Source of the DNA: CAZBNB01 sp964493245
GTDB lineage: Bacteria > Pseudomonadota > Gammaproteobacteria > Legionellales > Legionellaceae
DNA: 64,000 nucleotides
NCBI GenBank assembly: GCA_964493245.1
Contig: CAZBNB010000007.1
Location: 33,620 to 97,619, forward strand
Reading direction: 5' to 3'
The position numbers were made by a program, and so were the translations under genes. This document shows, in pieces, positions 26,974 to 36,078 of this stretch. Position 1 is the stretch's first letter; every line of letters begins with the position of its first letter. The notes beneath the pieces were generated by a model that was not told the DNA's origin, did not search any database, and worked only from the letters and a program-made list of their open reading frames with translations.

Positions 26974-27594
26974 TTACGCTGCCCTTAGCTGCCTCTCAGC
27001 ATCGGTTAAACTCGTTTGAAAAGAGTCACGCTTAAACACCCGCTCCATATAAGCGTGCAATCCTTGTGCTTCTGTTGGTATCACGACACCCAAGCTTGGT
27101 AAACGCCAGAGTAATGGTGCTAGTACACAATCTAACAGTGAAAACTCATCACTCAAGAAAAACGGTTTATCAGCAAAAACTGGCTCTATATTCACTAAGC
27201 TTTCTAACAGTAAAGCGCGTGCGCTCTCTGTATCGTCGTTATTGATAACCTGATGCATTAATCCATACCAATCTTGTTCGATACGATACATCATTTTGCG
27301 TGCTTCTGCACGTGCAACAGGATAGACCGGCAACAAGGGGGGATGCGGAAACCGTTCATCAAGGTATTCCATAATAATGCTGGATTCGTATAATACCAAA
27401 TCTCTATCTATCAACGTTGGTAAAGTACCATACGGATTTAAATTCAATAGCTCATTGGGTGGCGCAGCTTTATTGACAGGCGTAATTTCAACATTAACCC
27501 CTTTTTCCGCCAAAACAATACGGACCTGGTGACTGTACATATCGTCGTGCTGCGAGTACAGCGACATGATTGTGCGCTTCGTTACAATAGCCAT
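26974..27594 (-). CDS. sspA: Stringent starvation protein A (GST-fold regulator)
   Basis: 206 residues with a thioredoxin-like GST N-domain (MSLYSQHDDMYSHQVRIVLA, then YESSIIMEYLDERFPHPPLLP) and helical C-domain. SspA binds RNA polymerase and affects starvation, acid tolerance and virulence gene expression; it lacks GST activity in E. coli. The petABC-sspA-sspB order is conserved. Confidence 0.95.
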   Translation of the reverse strand: MAIVTKRTIMSLYSQHDDMYSHQVRIVLAEKGVNVEITPVNKAAPPNELLNLNPYGTLPTLIDRDLVLYESSIIMEYLDERFPHPPLLPVYPVARAEARKMMYRIEQDWYGLMHQVINNDDTESARALLLESLVNIEPVFADKPFFLSDEFSLLDCVLAPLLWRLPSLGVVIPTEAQGLHAYMERVFKRDSFQTSLTDAERQLRAA

Positions 27595-27636
27595 CGAGGA
27601 TTCCTTATATTCGTCTTTATAAAGCGTGCCATTGTA

Positions 27637-28212
27637 TCACATTTTATCGATTTTGGCGAAATTGGTTTGGTTAATTCGCTGAATCAGCCAAAAACAGGTT
27701 ATGAAACAAAAGAAAAAGGCGAGTATTTTAAATCCCGTTTTTTTACGCAGTGATTGATTCGGATCAGCGATTTCATCCAGATAAATCACAATATCATGAA
27801 TGGTTTGTGCCCGCTCTTTTTCATCAGTAATCGATGCCAAAACATTGGGCATGGCAACATTTTTAAACTGACGGTTATTACTGCCAAATGGGCGCTCAGC
27901 ATCGGGATAAAAGTCGCTTAAAAACCGCGTTAACCAGATGGTACTTCTTCCGCGGGCAATATTGGACAGATCGGGGGGCGTTTTACCAAACCATCGCTGT
28001 ATTTCATCTATTGGTGTGTTGAGTGTCGCATGATCGGCATAGCGTAAAGTATGGCAACCTTGGCAATAAATTGAAAAAGCCTGTTTTCCTCGCTGATAAT
28101 CACTACCTTGGTCCAAAACATTGCTTGCCAACCCGAGGCTATGCGAGGTCAGGAGATACATAAACAGGATCAGATGTAAAATCCACCCACTGCCATGAAT
28201 CAACTTCATCAT
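27637..28212 (-). CDS. petC: Cytochrome c1, bc1 complex subunit
   Basis: 191 residues, shorter than many cytochromes c1 (about 240). Signal peptide, haem site CQGCH, axial Met in FKNVAMPNVL, and a C-terminal membrane anchor (FKILAFFFCFITCFWLI). It passes electrons from the Rieske centre to cytochrome c. The start overlaps petB by 4 bp. Confidence 0.93.
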   Translation of the reverse strand: MMKLIHGSGWILHLILFMYLLTSHSLGLASNVLDQGSDYQRGKQAFSIYCQGCHTLRYADHATLNTPIDEIQRWFGKTPPDLSNIARGRSTIWLTRFLSDFYPDAERPFGSNNRQFKNVAMPNVLASITDEKERAQTIHDIVIYLDEIADPNQSLRKKTGFKILAFFFCFITCFWLIQRINQTNFAKIDKM

Positions 28213-29387
28213 GTCAATCGCTTAGGTGGAATGTGACAGCGCTCATAACGTGTATAACTTGGCATAAAAATAAAATAAGTAAAATAAAATAACGTCGACA
28301 TTTGGCTGGCATATTGAATCAACGGTGTCACTTCTAATGCACCCAAATAACCTAAAAAAATAAAATTGAACACAAACAATGTGAGCATATATTTTGATAA
28401 TTGCCCTTTGTAACGCATAGAGCGAACCGGACTTCTATCTAACCACGGCAAAAAAAACCAAATGAGTAAAGAAAAGCCCATGGCCACAACGCCGCCCATT
28501 TTATTTGGAATCGCACGTAAGATCGAATAATAAGGCAACATGTACCACATCGGCGTAACGCTGTCTGTGGTCTGCGTGGCATCTGCGGCAATGAAATGAT
28601 TACGCTCTAACAAAGCATTTGGCATGAAACAGACGACCACAAAGAAAACCATTAAAAATATCAACATAGCGAATAAGTCTTTGCGCCAATAATGAGGATA
28701 AAAAGGTATTTTATCTAGATGCTGGTACGTTTTTTTAATTTCTATGCCATCTGGATTATTGGCGCCAACTTGATGCAGCGCAATAATATGTAAAACAACG
28801 AGCACGATCATAAGCAGTGGAATCGCAATCACATGTAAAGCAAAAAAACGATGCAGCGTAGCGTCACCAACAACATAATCACCACGAAACCAAGTGACCA
28901 AAGCATCACCAACACCGGGAATCACGCTTAAAAGAGAGGTCAATACCTGTGCTCCCCAATAAGACATTTGACTCCAAGGTAATGTTTGGCCAAAAAACGC
29001 TTCTGTCATCGTCAACAACAGCAACAACACGCCGAATATCCAAACCAATTCACGGGGCTTTTGATAAGAACCATATAATAAGCCACGAAAAAGATGAATA
29101 TAGAGAATCATAAAAAAAGCAGAAGCGCCAACAGTATGCATATCACGCAATAGCCATCCAAAAGGCACATCTCGCATAATCGACTCTATTGAATCAAAAG
29201 CACCGGCTGCAGACGGGGTATAAAACATGGTCAACCATAAACCACTTCCCCATTGACCAACAAAAACCAATAAAGCCAAGGCCCCAAAACAGTAATAGAC
29301 ATTTAGATTTTTAGGGACTTGATATGTTTTAAAATACGTTATCCAGGTATTCACTATCGGCAAGCGCGTTTGTAACCAGGATCTCAC
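28209..29387 (-). CDS. petB: Cytochrome b, bc1 complex subunit
   Basis: 392 residues with eight to nine membrane helices. The b-haem histidines are seen in the pattern RDMHTVGASAFFMILYIHLF and RFFALHVIAIPLLMIVLVVLHIIAL. The Qo-site PEWY-like motif reads TPMWYMLPYYSILRAIPNK, with MW in place of EW. It oxidises ubiquinol in the inner membrane. Coupled to petA and petC by 4-bp overlaps. Confidence 0.96.
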   Translation of the reverse strand: MRSWLQTRLPIVNTWITYFKTYQVPKNLNVYYCFGALALLVFVGQWGSGLWLTMFYTPSAAGAFDSIESIMRDVPFGWLLRDMHTVGASAFFMILYIHLFRGLLYGSYQKPRELVWIFGVLLLLLTMTEAFFGQTLPWSQMSYWGAQVLTSLLSVIPGVGDALVTWFRGDYVVGDATLHRFFALHVIAIPLLMIVLVVLHIIALHQVGANNPDGIEIKKTYQHLDKIPFYPHYWRKDLFAMLIFLMVFFVVVCFMPNALLERNHFIAADATQTTDSVTPMWYMLPYYSILRAIPNKMGGVVAMGFSLLIWFFLPWLDRSPVRSMRYKGQLSKYMLTLFVFNFIFLGYLGALEVTPLIQYASQMSTLFYFTYFIFMPSYTRYERCHIPPKRLT

Positions 29388-29944
29388 GCTTCTTCTCCAA
29401 TAACCAAAACCGTTGCATCACGAAAATGATAAGGCGGCACTTCTAAATTGCTAGAGGCAGGTGAATCTTTATAAACACGACCCGCGACATCAAATCGAGA
29501 ACCATGACAGGGACAGAAAAACCCAGCTCCGACGCTAGACTTTGCAGCACCTGCAGAAGCGGCTATCTGCTTTGGAATACAACCTAAATGGGTACATAAG
29601 CCAACTAAGACCGCGTATTCAGGATTCAAGGAACGAAATTGATTATGTGCAGCAATGGGTTGATGCGAATCATGTGATGTTGGATCACGCAATTGCTGTT
29701 CGTCTTGCAGTTGTGCAATCATCTCAGGCGTACGGCGTAACACCCAAATAGGCTTGCCTCGCCACACCACTGTCATTTTTTGACCCGGTTCTAAATGGCT
29801 TAAATCAACAGAAACAGGACCGGCAGCGCGGACAACTTTAGCGTTGGGTTTCCAAGAGGCCCAAAATGGGGTCAGCGCAAACAGTGCGCCAATCCCAGTC
29901 AGGAGACGCAGTAACCACTTTAATAAAGAGGTATACCGGTCCAT
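29384..29944 (-). CDS. petA: Rieske iron-sulfur protein, bc1 complex
   Basis: 186 residues: N-terminal membrane anchor (about 8-28), hinge, then the Rieske domain with CTHLGC and CPCHGSRFD supplying the two His and two Cys ligands. An Ala-rich insert lies between the two boxes. First gene of petABC, following rpsI closely. Confidence 0.97.
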   Translation of the reverse strand: MDRYTSLLKWLLRLLTGIGALFALTPFWASWKPNAKVVRAAGPVSVDLSHLEPGQKMTVVWRGKPIWVLRRTPEMIAQLQDEQQLRDPTSHDSHQPIAAHNQFRSLNPEYAVLVGLCTHLGCIPKQIAASAGAAKSSVGAGFFCPCHGSRFDVAGRVYKDSPASSNLEVPPYHFRDATVLVIGEEA

Positions 29945-29961
29945 AGAAGAAAAACAGACGA

Positions 29962-30393
29962 TTAACGTTTTGAGTATTGTGTTGCACGACGTGCTTTGTG
30001 CAAACCAACTTTCTTTCTTTCGACTTTACGTGAATCACGGGTCAACAAACCACGTGCACGCAATTTACGACGGAAAGAGTCTTCAGCTGGCTCAGCATCG
30101 GCAGCCAAATCCATTTCATCATAAGCCACTAAAGCACGAGCGATTCCTAAACGGATAGCACCTGCTTGTCCAGAAATACCGCCGCCGACAACAGTTGCAT
30201 ACACGTCAAATTTACCCATGACATCGACAGTTTCCAGAGGTTGGCGAATAATCATACATGCCGTTTCACGGCCGAAATATTCGGCAACTGCACGTCGATT
30301 AACTAGAATTTCACCCTTACCAGGACGTAAAAAAACACGTGCTGCTGAGCTCTTTCTGCGGCCGGTTCCGTAATACTGTTTTTTCTTCGCCAT
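29962..30393 (-). CDS. rpsI: 30S ribosomal protein S9
   Basis: 143 residues from MAKKKQYYGTGRRKSSAARV, ending in the basic tail KKVGLHKARRATQYSKR that reaches the P-site tRNA. Slightly longer than the E. coli protein. It follows rplM by 5 bp in the conserved rplM-rpsI pair. Confidence 0.98.
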   Translation of the reverse strand: MAKKKQYYGTGRRKSSAARVFLRPGKGEILVNRRAVAEYFGRETACMIIRQPLETVDVMGKFDVYATVVGGGISGQAGAIRLGIARALVAYDEMDLAADAEPAEDSFRRKLRARGLLTRDSRKVERKKVGLHKARRATQYSKR

Positions 30394-30398
30394 AATGC

Positions 30399-30833
30399 TT
30401 ATTCCTCAATATCAAGTTGCTTGGGTTGCTGTGCTGCGTGAGGATGGTCGCTACCAACATACACTTTTAGTTTGCGATACATATCTCTGCCCAATGGATT
30501 TTTTGGCAACATTCCTTTGACCGCACGTTCAAGAATACGCGCAGGATGGGTTGCTTGCATTTTATCAAATGAAACGGATTTAATACCACCAGGAAATTCA
30601 GAGTGGCTATGATACATTTTATTTTTAAATTTACGACCTGTCACACGCAGTTTTTCTACGTTGGTCACAACGATATAATCACCGGTATCTACATGCGGTG
30701 TATATTCTGCTTTATGCTTACCACGCAAACGGCTCGCGATTTCTGTGGCCAAACGACCTAAAATTTTATCGCTGGCATCAACAATATACCAGTCACGCTT
30801 CACTTCGTGCGCTTTAGCGCTCATTGTCTTCAT
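30399..30833 (-). CDS. rplM: 50S ribosomal protein L13
   Basis: 144 residues beginning MKTMSAKAHEVKRDWYIVDA, with GRLATEIASRLRGKHKAEYT and GDYIVVTNVEKLRVTGRK conserved. An early 50S assembly protein. The 188-bp gap upstream (30834-31021) holds its promoter region; I see no gene there. Confidence 0.98.
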   Translation of the reverse strand: MKTMSAKAHEVKRDWYIVDASDKILGRLATEIASRLRGKHKAEYTPHVDTGDYIVVTNVEKLRVTGRKFKNKMYHSHSEFPGGIKSVSFDKMQATHPARILERAVKGMLPKNPLGRDMYRKLKVYVGSDHPHAAQQPKQLDIEE

Positions 30834-31021
30834 TAAACTTACTCCAGACCACCACTATCGGATGGGCGATTTTAACCAATATTCTAAAAATCTACAAGTG
30901 GGGACAGATTATCGTTAAAAGTTTTTCAATAGTCAACCATTATCATGCAACATAAGTGACGACTAAACCAATCTTTCAGGCAATGACGCCATTGCGGTAG
31001 CACTTACGTTGAGCGTAACGC

Positions 31022-31357
31022 TTAGAGTGGAATCAATAATCGGTCAACGACAAAACCTTCTCTGAGATCATGTGTAATGATTTCATCCAAATCATCAAAC
31101 GTTAAATACGTATACCAACGTCCTTCTGGATAAATCACCATACATGGGCCTAATGCACATCGACCTAGACAACCTGACTGACTCACACGAATTTTATCAG
31201 GCCCATCCATCTTTAATTCTTTGATGCGTGATTTAAGGTGATGAAAAAAATCTTTGCCGCCCGTATTCGCACAGCAAGTTTTACCGGCTTCTTTTTGATT
31301 GGTGCAAATAAATACGTGTTTTTGATAATGTGTCTTATTCTGCATAATGGCGATCAA
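31022..31357 (-). CDS. Thioredoxin-like [2Fe-2S] ferredoxin
   Basis: 111 residues (M5 at 31345 is a plausible start). Cysteines in FICTNQKEAGKTCC and SGCLGRCALGPCMVIYPEG give the C-x(9)-C...C-x3-C pattern of shethna/NuoE-like ferredoxins. It overlaps the 3' end of ihfA and is probably co-transcribed. Electron partner unknown. Confidence 0.9.
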   Translation of the reverse strand: MIAIMQNKTHYQKHVFICTNQKEAGKTCCANTGGKDFFHHLKSRIKELKMDGPDKIRVSQSGCLGRCALGPCMVIYPEGRWYTYLTFDDLDEIITHDLREGFVVDRLLIPL

Positions 31358-31631
31358 TTCTATCTTTTAGTTTCAAACCCGCTTTAAAGGTAACAACACG
31401 CCTTGCAACCACCGCAACTGGCTGCCCTGTCTTTGGGTTTCGACCAGGGCGTTGAGATTTATCGCGCAAGATAAAATTACCAAAACGCGACAACTTAACA
31501 TGCTCACCGGACTCCAGCATGGTGCGAATTTCTTCAAAAAACAATTCAACAACCAATTTAGAATCTGGTTTACTTAAGCCAACCTCATGACACAAAACTT
31601 CTGCCATCATCGCTTTGCTCAATGCATTCAT
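31335..31631 (-). CDS. ihfA: Integration host factor subunit alpha
   Basis: 98 residues from the ATG at 31631, preceded by AAGGAGA. DNA-bending HU/IHF fold with RFGNFILRDKSQRPGRNPKT as the DNA arm containing the intercalating Pro (RNPKTGQP). IhfA pairs with IhfB. It follows pheT as in E. coli, although a family A MITE now separates them. Confidence 0.96.
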   Translation of the reverse strand: MNALSKAMMAEVLCHEVGLSKPDSKLVVELFFEEIRTMLESGEHVKLSRFGNFILRDKSQRPGRNPKTGQPVAVVARRVVTFKAGLKLKDRIDRHYAE

Positions 31632-31779
31632 GCATGTCTCCTTTTCCATAAGTGTTCACGCCAGCTCACCGAACAACTGTTTGGCGTATCTGCGGTGATC
31701 ATCGCCCAGAAATATGGTTATCCATCATACTTCTGCCATCAATTGCGCGACTCTCTGCTGATAAACTGATTGATACCGT

Positions 31780-31902
31780 CGGGACTGACGTAAAACATCG
31801 ATCTCTTCGTTGGATTTTATTTTTAATTCGTTCATTTAGTCAGCTAAACGCCCTCATTACAAATACAATCCGCCTTGACCTCGATGTTTTTCGTCAGTCT
31901 TG
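31780..31902 (-). repeat. Family A MITE in the pheT-ihfA gap
   Basis: 123 bp starting CGGGACTGACG and ending CGTCAGTCTTG, a more diverged member. The 5-bp target duplication ACCGT (31775-31779, 31903-31907) is perfect. It lies 6 bp past the pheT stop, and its hairpin may end or attenuate transcription into ihfA. Confidence 0.9.
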
Positions 31903-31908
31903 ACCGTA

Positions 31909-34296
31909 TCAAACTGCTCGCAGCACCGCAGAAAAAGCTCCTTCTAATTTTTGCAAAATACTATTTACCATGGCTTGAATTTCAGCGTCTACCAGTGTGC
32001 GATTATCATTCTGTAAGGTCAAGGCTATTGCTAAACTTTTTTTGCCTTTTGGAATCCCTTCACCGTAATAGATATCAAAGATATCAAACCCTTTTAAACA
32101 GCCCACATCAATCACATCACGCACAACCGCTTCAATTTGAGCCGCCGTCACTGATTCATCAATGATCAAGGATAAGTCTCGGCGAGTTTGTGGATAGCGC
32201 GAGATGGGATGGTATGTCTTTGTTGGTGCATTTAATAATGGCGCTAAAGATAATTCGAATAAAAACACATCGGTTGTGATATCTAAAGCATCCATTAAAC
32301 CAGGATGTAAGGCACCGATCCAACCTATATGAACACCCCGATCAGCGCATATTATTTCGGCCGATTTACCAGGATGCAACGCCGGATGAGTTTCTTTTTT
32401 AAACACAAGAGAGGTTTGCCCCAATTGTGACAACAACGCCTGTAAATCGCCTTTCAAATCATAAAAGTCGTAGACTCTGGATTGCTCACTCCAATTCATC
32501 TGGCCATGATCACCCGTCATCAAAGCAGCAATACAAGGGATTTCTTGTAATTGATTATCGATTCGCTGAAACACAACTCCCGCTTCAAACAATTTCAATG
32601 CAGTTTGTTGACGATGTAAATTATGCATCATCGCTGCAATTAAACCGCTCCATAACCCGGTTCTCATTTGAGAGAGGTCAGAAGAGATTGGATTTAACAA
32701 TGTGTGCGCAACATGCTGTGGATACAATGCTTTTTGTATTTCTGGATCAACAAAACTATAATTAATGGCCTCTTGATAGCCTCTGCTAACAAGAAAACAA
32801 CTAATCGCGTGCGTTACTTGCTCGAGTTGATTGACAACGCCTGCTTGCATATCCGTAGACACGGGTTGAGGCATGATTTTATCGTAACCATAAACTCTCA
32901 AAATTTCTTCAACAATATCCGCTTCGTTTTTTATATCAAATCGGTGCGTGGGGGCTATGACTGTCCAATGCTTATCTTCTTGAGTGACACTCATACCTAA
33001 TCGCTCAAGTATGCCAAACATTTCTTGAGAACCAATGGTCACCCCTGTCAAGCGTGCTACGCGTGCTGGTCGAAAGAGAATCGCTGGATTCACGGGTAAA
33101 TGCTCGGTATAAATCTTGACTTGTATAGGCCCAGCATCACCACCGACAATTTGCTGAATTAAAGCCGTTGCATATTCGAGTGCTTTACATTGTATTGACG
33201 GATCAACACCTCGCTCAAAGCGTTGGGATGCGTCTGTGGCCAAACCAAAGCGTCGTGCAACCCCAGCCATGTTTTGCGGCGTAAAAAAGGCACTTTCAAG
33301 AAAAATATCGACGGTATTGTCCTGAACTGCGCTGTGCTCTCCTCCCATAATACCCGCAATGGCCAGGGGTTTTTCAGCATCAGCAATGACCAAAATATCG
33401 GCATCTAATGTGACCGTTTGGCCATCTAACAACGTCAGCGACTCCTGTTGGCGTGAGTCACGTACAACAATACCGCCGTTGATAGATTGTAAGTCAAATG
33501 CATGCATAGGCTGACCAATTTCCAGCATCACATAATTCAGAATATCGACAACCGGATGCACACAGCGTAAACCACTACGTCTCAAACGTTCTTGTAACCA
33601 AATAGGCGTTTCAGCATGAGGCTGGATGCCTTTTATGACGCGGCCAGCATAATGAGGGCAAGCAGCCGGTTTATCTAAAACAACTTCTAATTTATCCGCA
33701 ATCCTAGGTGCAATCACCACATCGGGAATCGATTGACAAACCACACTATTCAAGGCACCCACGTCTCTTGCAATGCCCAATACACTAAAACAATCGGCGC
33801 GATTGGGGGTGAGCTCGATTTCAAGAATCGTGTCATTTAACACCAAATACTCGCGTAAATCTTTACCGATAGGCGCATCATGAGGTAACTCTAAAATACC
33901 GTCAGATTTTTCTTCTAAACCAAGCTCGACAGTCGAGCACAACATGCCTTGAGAGGCCTCCCCTCTTAGCTTACACGCTTTTATATGTAAATCTTGGGGC
34001 AACTTCGCGCCAATCATTGCCAACGCAACTTTCAAACCTGGCCTAACATTACTCGCACCGCATACAATTTGTAATGGCGCGTCTAAACCGGCATCGACCA
34101 CACACACTGTCAGTTTATCGGCTTGTGGATGTCGTTTGGTTTCCAAAACATGCGCGACAACCACGCCTGTAAACTCACCCGCAACGGGATAACAACCATA
34201 GAACTCAAGGCCAGCCAATGTCAGCTGATTATTTAATTCGTCTAAACTTAATGTGTATTTGACCCAATCACGTAACCACGATTCACAGATTTTCAT
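31909..34296 (-). CDS. pheT: Phenylalanine-tRNA ligase beta subunit
   Basis: 795 residues with the tRNA-binding EMAP-like domain (about 40-150), B3/4 editing domain, B5 domain, the synthetase-like core and the C-terminal ferredoxin-fold anticodon-binding domain (RYPQTRRDLSLIIDESVTA). It forms the alpha2beta2 enzyme with PheS, 12 bp upstream. Confidence 0.98.
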   Translation of the reverse strand: MKICESWLRDWVKYTLSLDELNNQLTLAGLEFYGCYPVAGEFTGVVVAHVLETKRHPQADKLTVCVVDAGLDAPLQIVCGASNVRPGLKVALAMIGAKLPQDLHIKACKLRGEASQGMLCSTVELGLEEKSDGILELPHDAPIGKDLREYLVLNDTILEIELTPNRADCFSVLGIARDVGALNSVVCQSIPDVVIAPRIADKLEVVLDKPAACPHYAGRVIKGIQPHAETPIWLQERLRRSGLRCVHPVVDILNYVMLEIGQPMHAFDLQSINGGIVVRDSRQQESLTLLDGQTVTLDADILVIADAEKPLAIAGIMGGEHSAVQDNTVDIFLESAFFTPQNMAGVARRFGLATDASQRFERGVDPSIQCKALEYATALIQQIVGGDAGPIQVKIYTEHLPVNPAILFRPARVARLTGVTIGSQEMFGILERLGMSVTQEDKHWTVIAPTHRFDIKNEADIVEEILRVYGYDKIMPQPVSTDMQAGVVNQLEQVTHAISCFLVSRGYQEAINYSFVDPEIQKALYPQHVAHTLLNPISSDLSQMRTGLWSGLIAAMMHNLHRQQTALKLFEAGVVFQRIDNQLQEIPCIAALMTGDHGQMNWSEQSRVYDFYDLKGDLQALLSQLGQTSLVFKKETHPALHPGKSAEIICADRGVHIGWIGALHPGLMDALDITTDVFLFELSLAPLLNAPTKTYHPISRYPQTRRDLSLIIDESVTAAQIEAVVRDVIDVGCLKGFDIFDIYYGEGIPKGKKSLAIALTLQNDNRTLVDAEIQAMVNSILQKLEGAFSAVLRAV

Positions 34297-34308
34297 CTTA
34301 TAGGACTC

Positions 34309-35322
34309 TTAAAATTGATTTAAAAAATTGACGTCATTTTCAAACATCATACGTAAATCATCAATTTCATAATACAACATAGCAATGCGATCAATTCCCA
34401 TCCCAAAAGCCCAACCTTGATAGTCTTCTGGTGAAATATCAACTGACTTTAACACATGGGGATGGACCATGCCGCAACCACCGACTTCAATCCAACCACT
34501 AAAACCACATAATCGACAGCCTTTGCCAGCGCACTGCGTACACTCGATATCCATTTCCGCAGAGGGCTCTGTAAAAGGAAAATAAGAGGCTCTAAATCGA
34601 AATGCAAGCTGACGCCCAAATAAATCTGAAAAGAATTGTTGTAGCAGTCCTTTCAAACTGGCTAAAGTCGAAGATTGATCAATCAATAAACCTTCAACCT
34701 GATGAAACATCGGCGTATGTGTTAAATCTGAATCGCAACGATAAACCCGCCCCGGTGCAATTAACCGAAAAGGTGGTTTACGTTTTTCCATCACCCGAAT
34801 TTGAACAGGCGATGTGTGTGTGCGCAATAATGAACCATCACCAAAATAAAAGGTATCGTGCATGGCACGCGCGGGATGCGTAGCTGGAATATTCAATGCT
34901 TCAAAATTGTAAAAATCTGATTCGACTTCAGGACCATCAATCACATCGAAACCAAGACGCGCGAAATAAGCATTGATCTTGATTTTGATTTGCGTCACTG
35001 GGTGCAAAGAACCGACTGTCGATTGACGACCCGATAAGGTCACATCAATTTGCTCTGCGCTTAATTTGATTTCCAGTGCTTTTGCTTTTAATTGTTCAAG
35101 CTTGGCTTCGATTTGTTCACTGAGCTGTCGCTTGATTTGATTGACTAGCTGACCAACACGTGGTCGCTCTTCGGGAGGGACGTTCACTAAATCTTTAAGG
35201 AGCTCCGTTAATTTTCCTTTTTTTCCTAGAAAATCAACGCGAATCGCTTCTAACGAACCTACATCCTCTGCCTGCTCAATGGCGGAAGATGCCAACTGTT
35301 GAATATGACTGACATCCTGCAT
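34309..35322 (-). CDS. pheS: Phenylalanine-tRNA ligase alpha subunit
   Basis: 337 residues: N-terminal coiled coil (about 1-90), then the class II catalytic core with HPARAMHDTFYF (motif 2 region), FRASYFPFTEPSAE and GMGIDRIAMLYY (motif 3). A Cys-rich CTQCAGKGCRLCGFSGW lies near residue 260. Upstream lies a candidate leader ORF with alternative hairpins. Confidence 0.98.
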   Translation of the reverse strand: MQDVSHIQQLASSAIEQAEDVGSLEAIRVDFLGKKGKLTELLKDLVNVPPEERPRVGQLVNQIKRQLSEQIEAKLEQLKAKALEIKLSAEQIDVTLSGRQSTVGSLHPVTQIKIKINAYFARLGFDVIDGPEVESDFYNFEALNIPATHPARAMHDTFYFGDGSLLRTHTSPVQIRVMEKRKPPFRLIAPGRVYRCDSDLTHTPMFHQVEGLLIDQSSTLASLKGLLQQFFSDLFGRQLAFRFRASYFPFTEPSAEMDIECTQCAGKGCRLCGFSGWIEVGGCGMVHPHVLKSVDISPEDYQGWAFGMGIDRIAMLYYEIDDLRMMFENDVNFLNQF

Positions 35323-35365
35323 CGTAAACTCTTAGACTGAGATTAATTACACTGATTCTACTCTC

Positions 35366-35416
35366 TTAGTCAAAAGGTCTCAACTCTCGAATAGTTGCTC
35401 TAAAAGCATCTATCAT
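35366..35416 (-). CDS. Candidate pheST leader peptide (16 codons)
   Basis: ATG at 35416 opens MIDAFRATIRELRPFD and stops at 35366, 43 bp before pheS. It lies where E. coli has the attenuator peptide pheM, contains two Phe codons (one second from the end) and overlaps the hairpins below. There is no clear ribosome-binding site and the sequence does not resemble PheM, so coding is uncertain. Confidence 0.35.
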   Translation of the reverse strand: MIDAFRATIRELRPFD

Positions 35417-35433
35417 ACCGAACTGTTGAAACC
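35371..35433 (-). promoter_or_regulatory. Possible pheST attenuator hairpins
   Basis: On the transcript, GGTTTCAAC (35425-35433) can pair with GTTGAGACC (35376-35384), followed by TTTT. Alternatively CAACT (35393-35397) pairs with AGTTG (35381-35385). The two stems share bases, so they exclude each other, as in attenuators. The U-run is short; function unproven. Confidence 0.4.
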
Positions 35434-35453
35434 TTTATCACGAAAATCAGTCT

Positions 35454-35819
35454 TTAGCTTGCTGAGCCCAATGCCTTTTTAGCTTGTTCAGCAACTGCTG
35501 CAAATGCGGCTTTATCATGCACAGCCATATCAGCCAACACTTTTCGATCTAACTCAATACCAGCTTTCTTTAAACCATCAATAAAGCGGCTATAAGATAA
35601 ACCACATTCACGAGCTTGTGCATTGATACGCACAACCCATAATGCACGGAATTGACGTTTTTTCTGTCTTCTATCACGATACGCATATTGCCCTGCTTTG
35701 ATAACTGCTTGCTTGGCAACGCGATAGGTTCGACTGCGGGCACCGTAGTAACCACGCGCTTGTTTCATAATTTTCTTATGACGCGCTTTGGCAGTCACAC
35801 CACGTTTAACTCTTGGCAT
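35454..35819 (-). CDS. rplT: 50S ribosomal protein L20
   Basis: 121 residues beginning MPRVKRGVTAKARHKKIMKQ, with GYYGARSRTYRVAKQAVIKA conserved. An assembly-initiating 23S rRNA-binding protein; in E. coli it represses its own operon. Follows rpmI by 14 bp. Confidence 0.98.
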   Translation of the reverse strand: MPRVKRGVTAKARHKKIMKQARGYYGARSRTYRVAKQAVIKAGQYAYRDRRQKKRQFRALWVVRINAQARECGLSYSRFIDGLKKAGIELDRKVLADMAVHDKAAFAAVAEQAKKALGSAS

Positions 35820-35833
35820 AATTCACTCTCCTC

Positions 35834-36034
35834 TTAACTACCGTGCAACATACGCTCAGCCAAGCGCGCATCGCATTTCTTTAATGTACCAGAACTCACA
35901 CGCAAATGACGTTTTTGTTTGGTCGACTTTTTAGTGAGGATGTGATTACGATAAGCGCCACGACGTTTAATCGCACCACTTGCTGTCTTCCGGAAACGCT
36001 TACAGGCGCCCCGATGTGATTTTAACTTTGGCAT
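35834..36034 (-). CDS. rpmI: 50S ribosomal protein L35
   Basis: 66 residues from the ATG at 36034 (MPKLKSHRGACKRFRKTASG); the open frame upstream is not used. Middle of the infC-rpmI-rplT operon. Confidence 0.97.
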   Translation of the reverse strand: MPKLKSHRGACKRFRKTASGAIKRRGAYRNHILTKKSTKQKRHLRVSSGTLKKCDARLAERMLHGS

Positions 36035-36078
36035 GCTATAACACTCCGCATTGATGTACTTATACAATTAAGCACATA

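Noticed and set aside
30834..31021. Small gene or RNA between rplM and the ferredoxin
   Set aside because: No start codon with a ribosome-binding site and no stable conserved structure could be seen; treated as upstream DNA of rplM.
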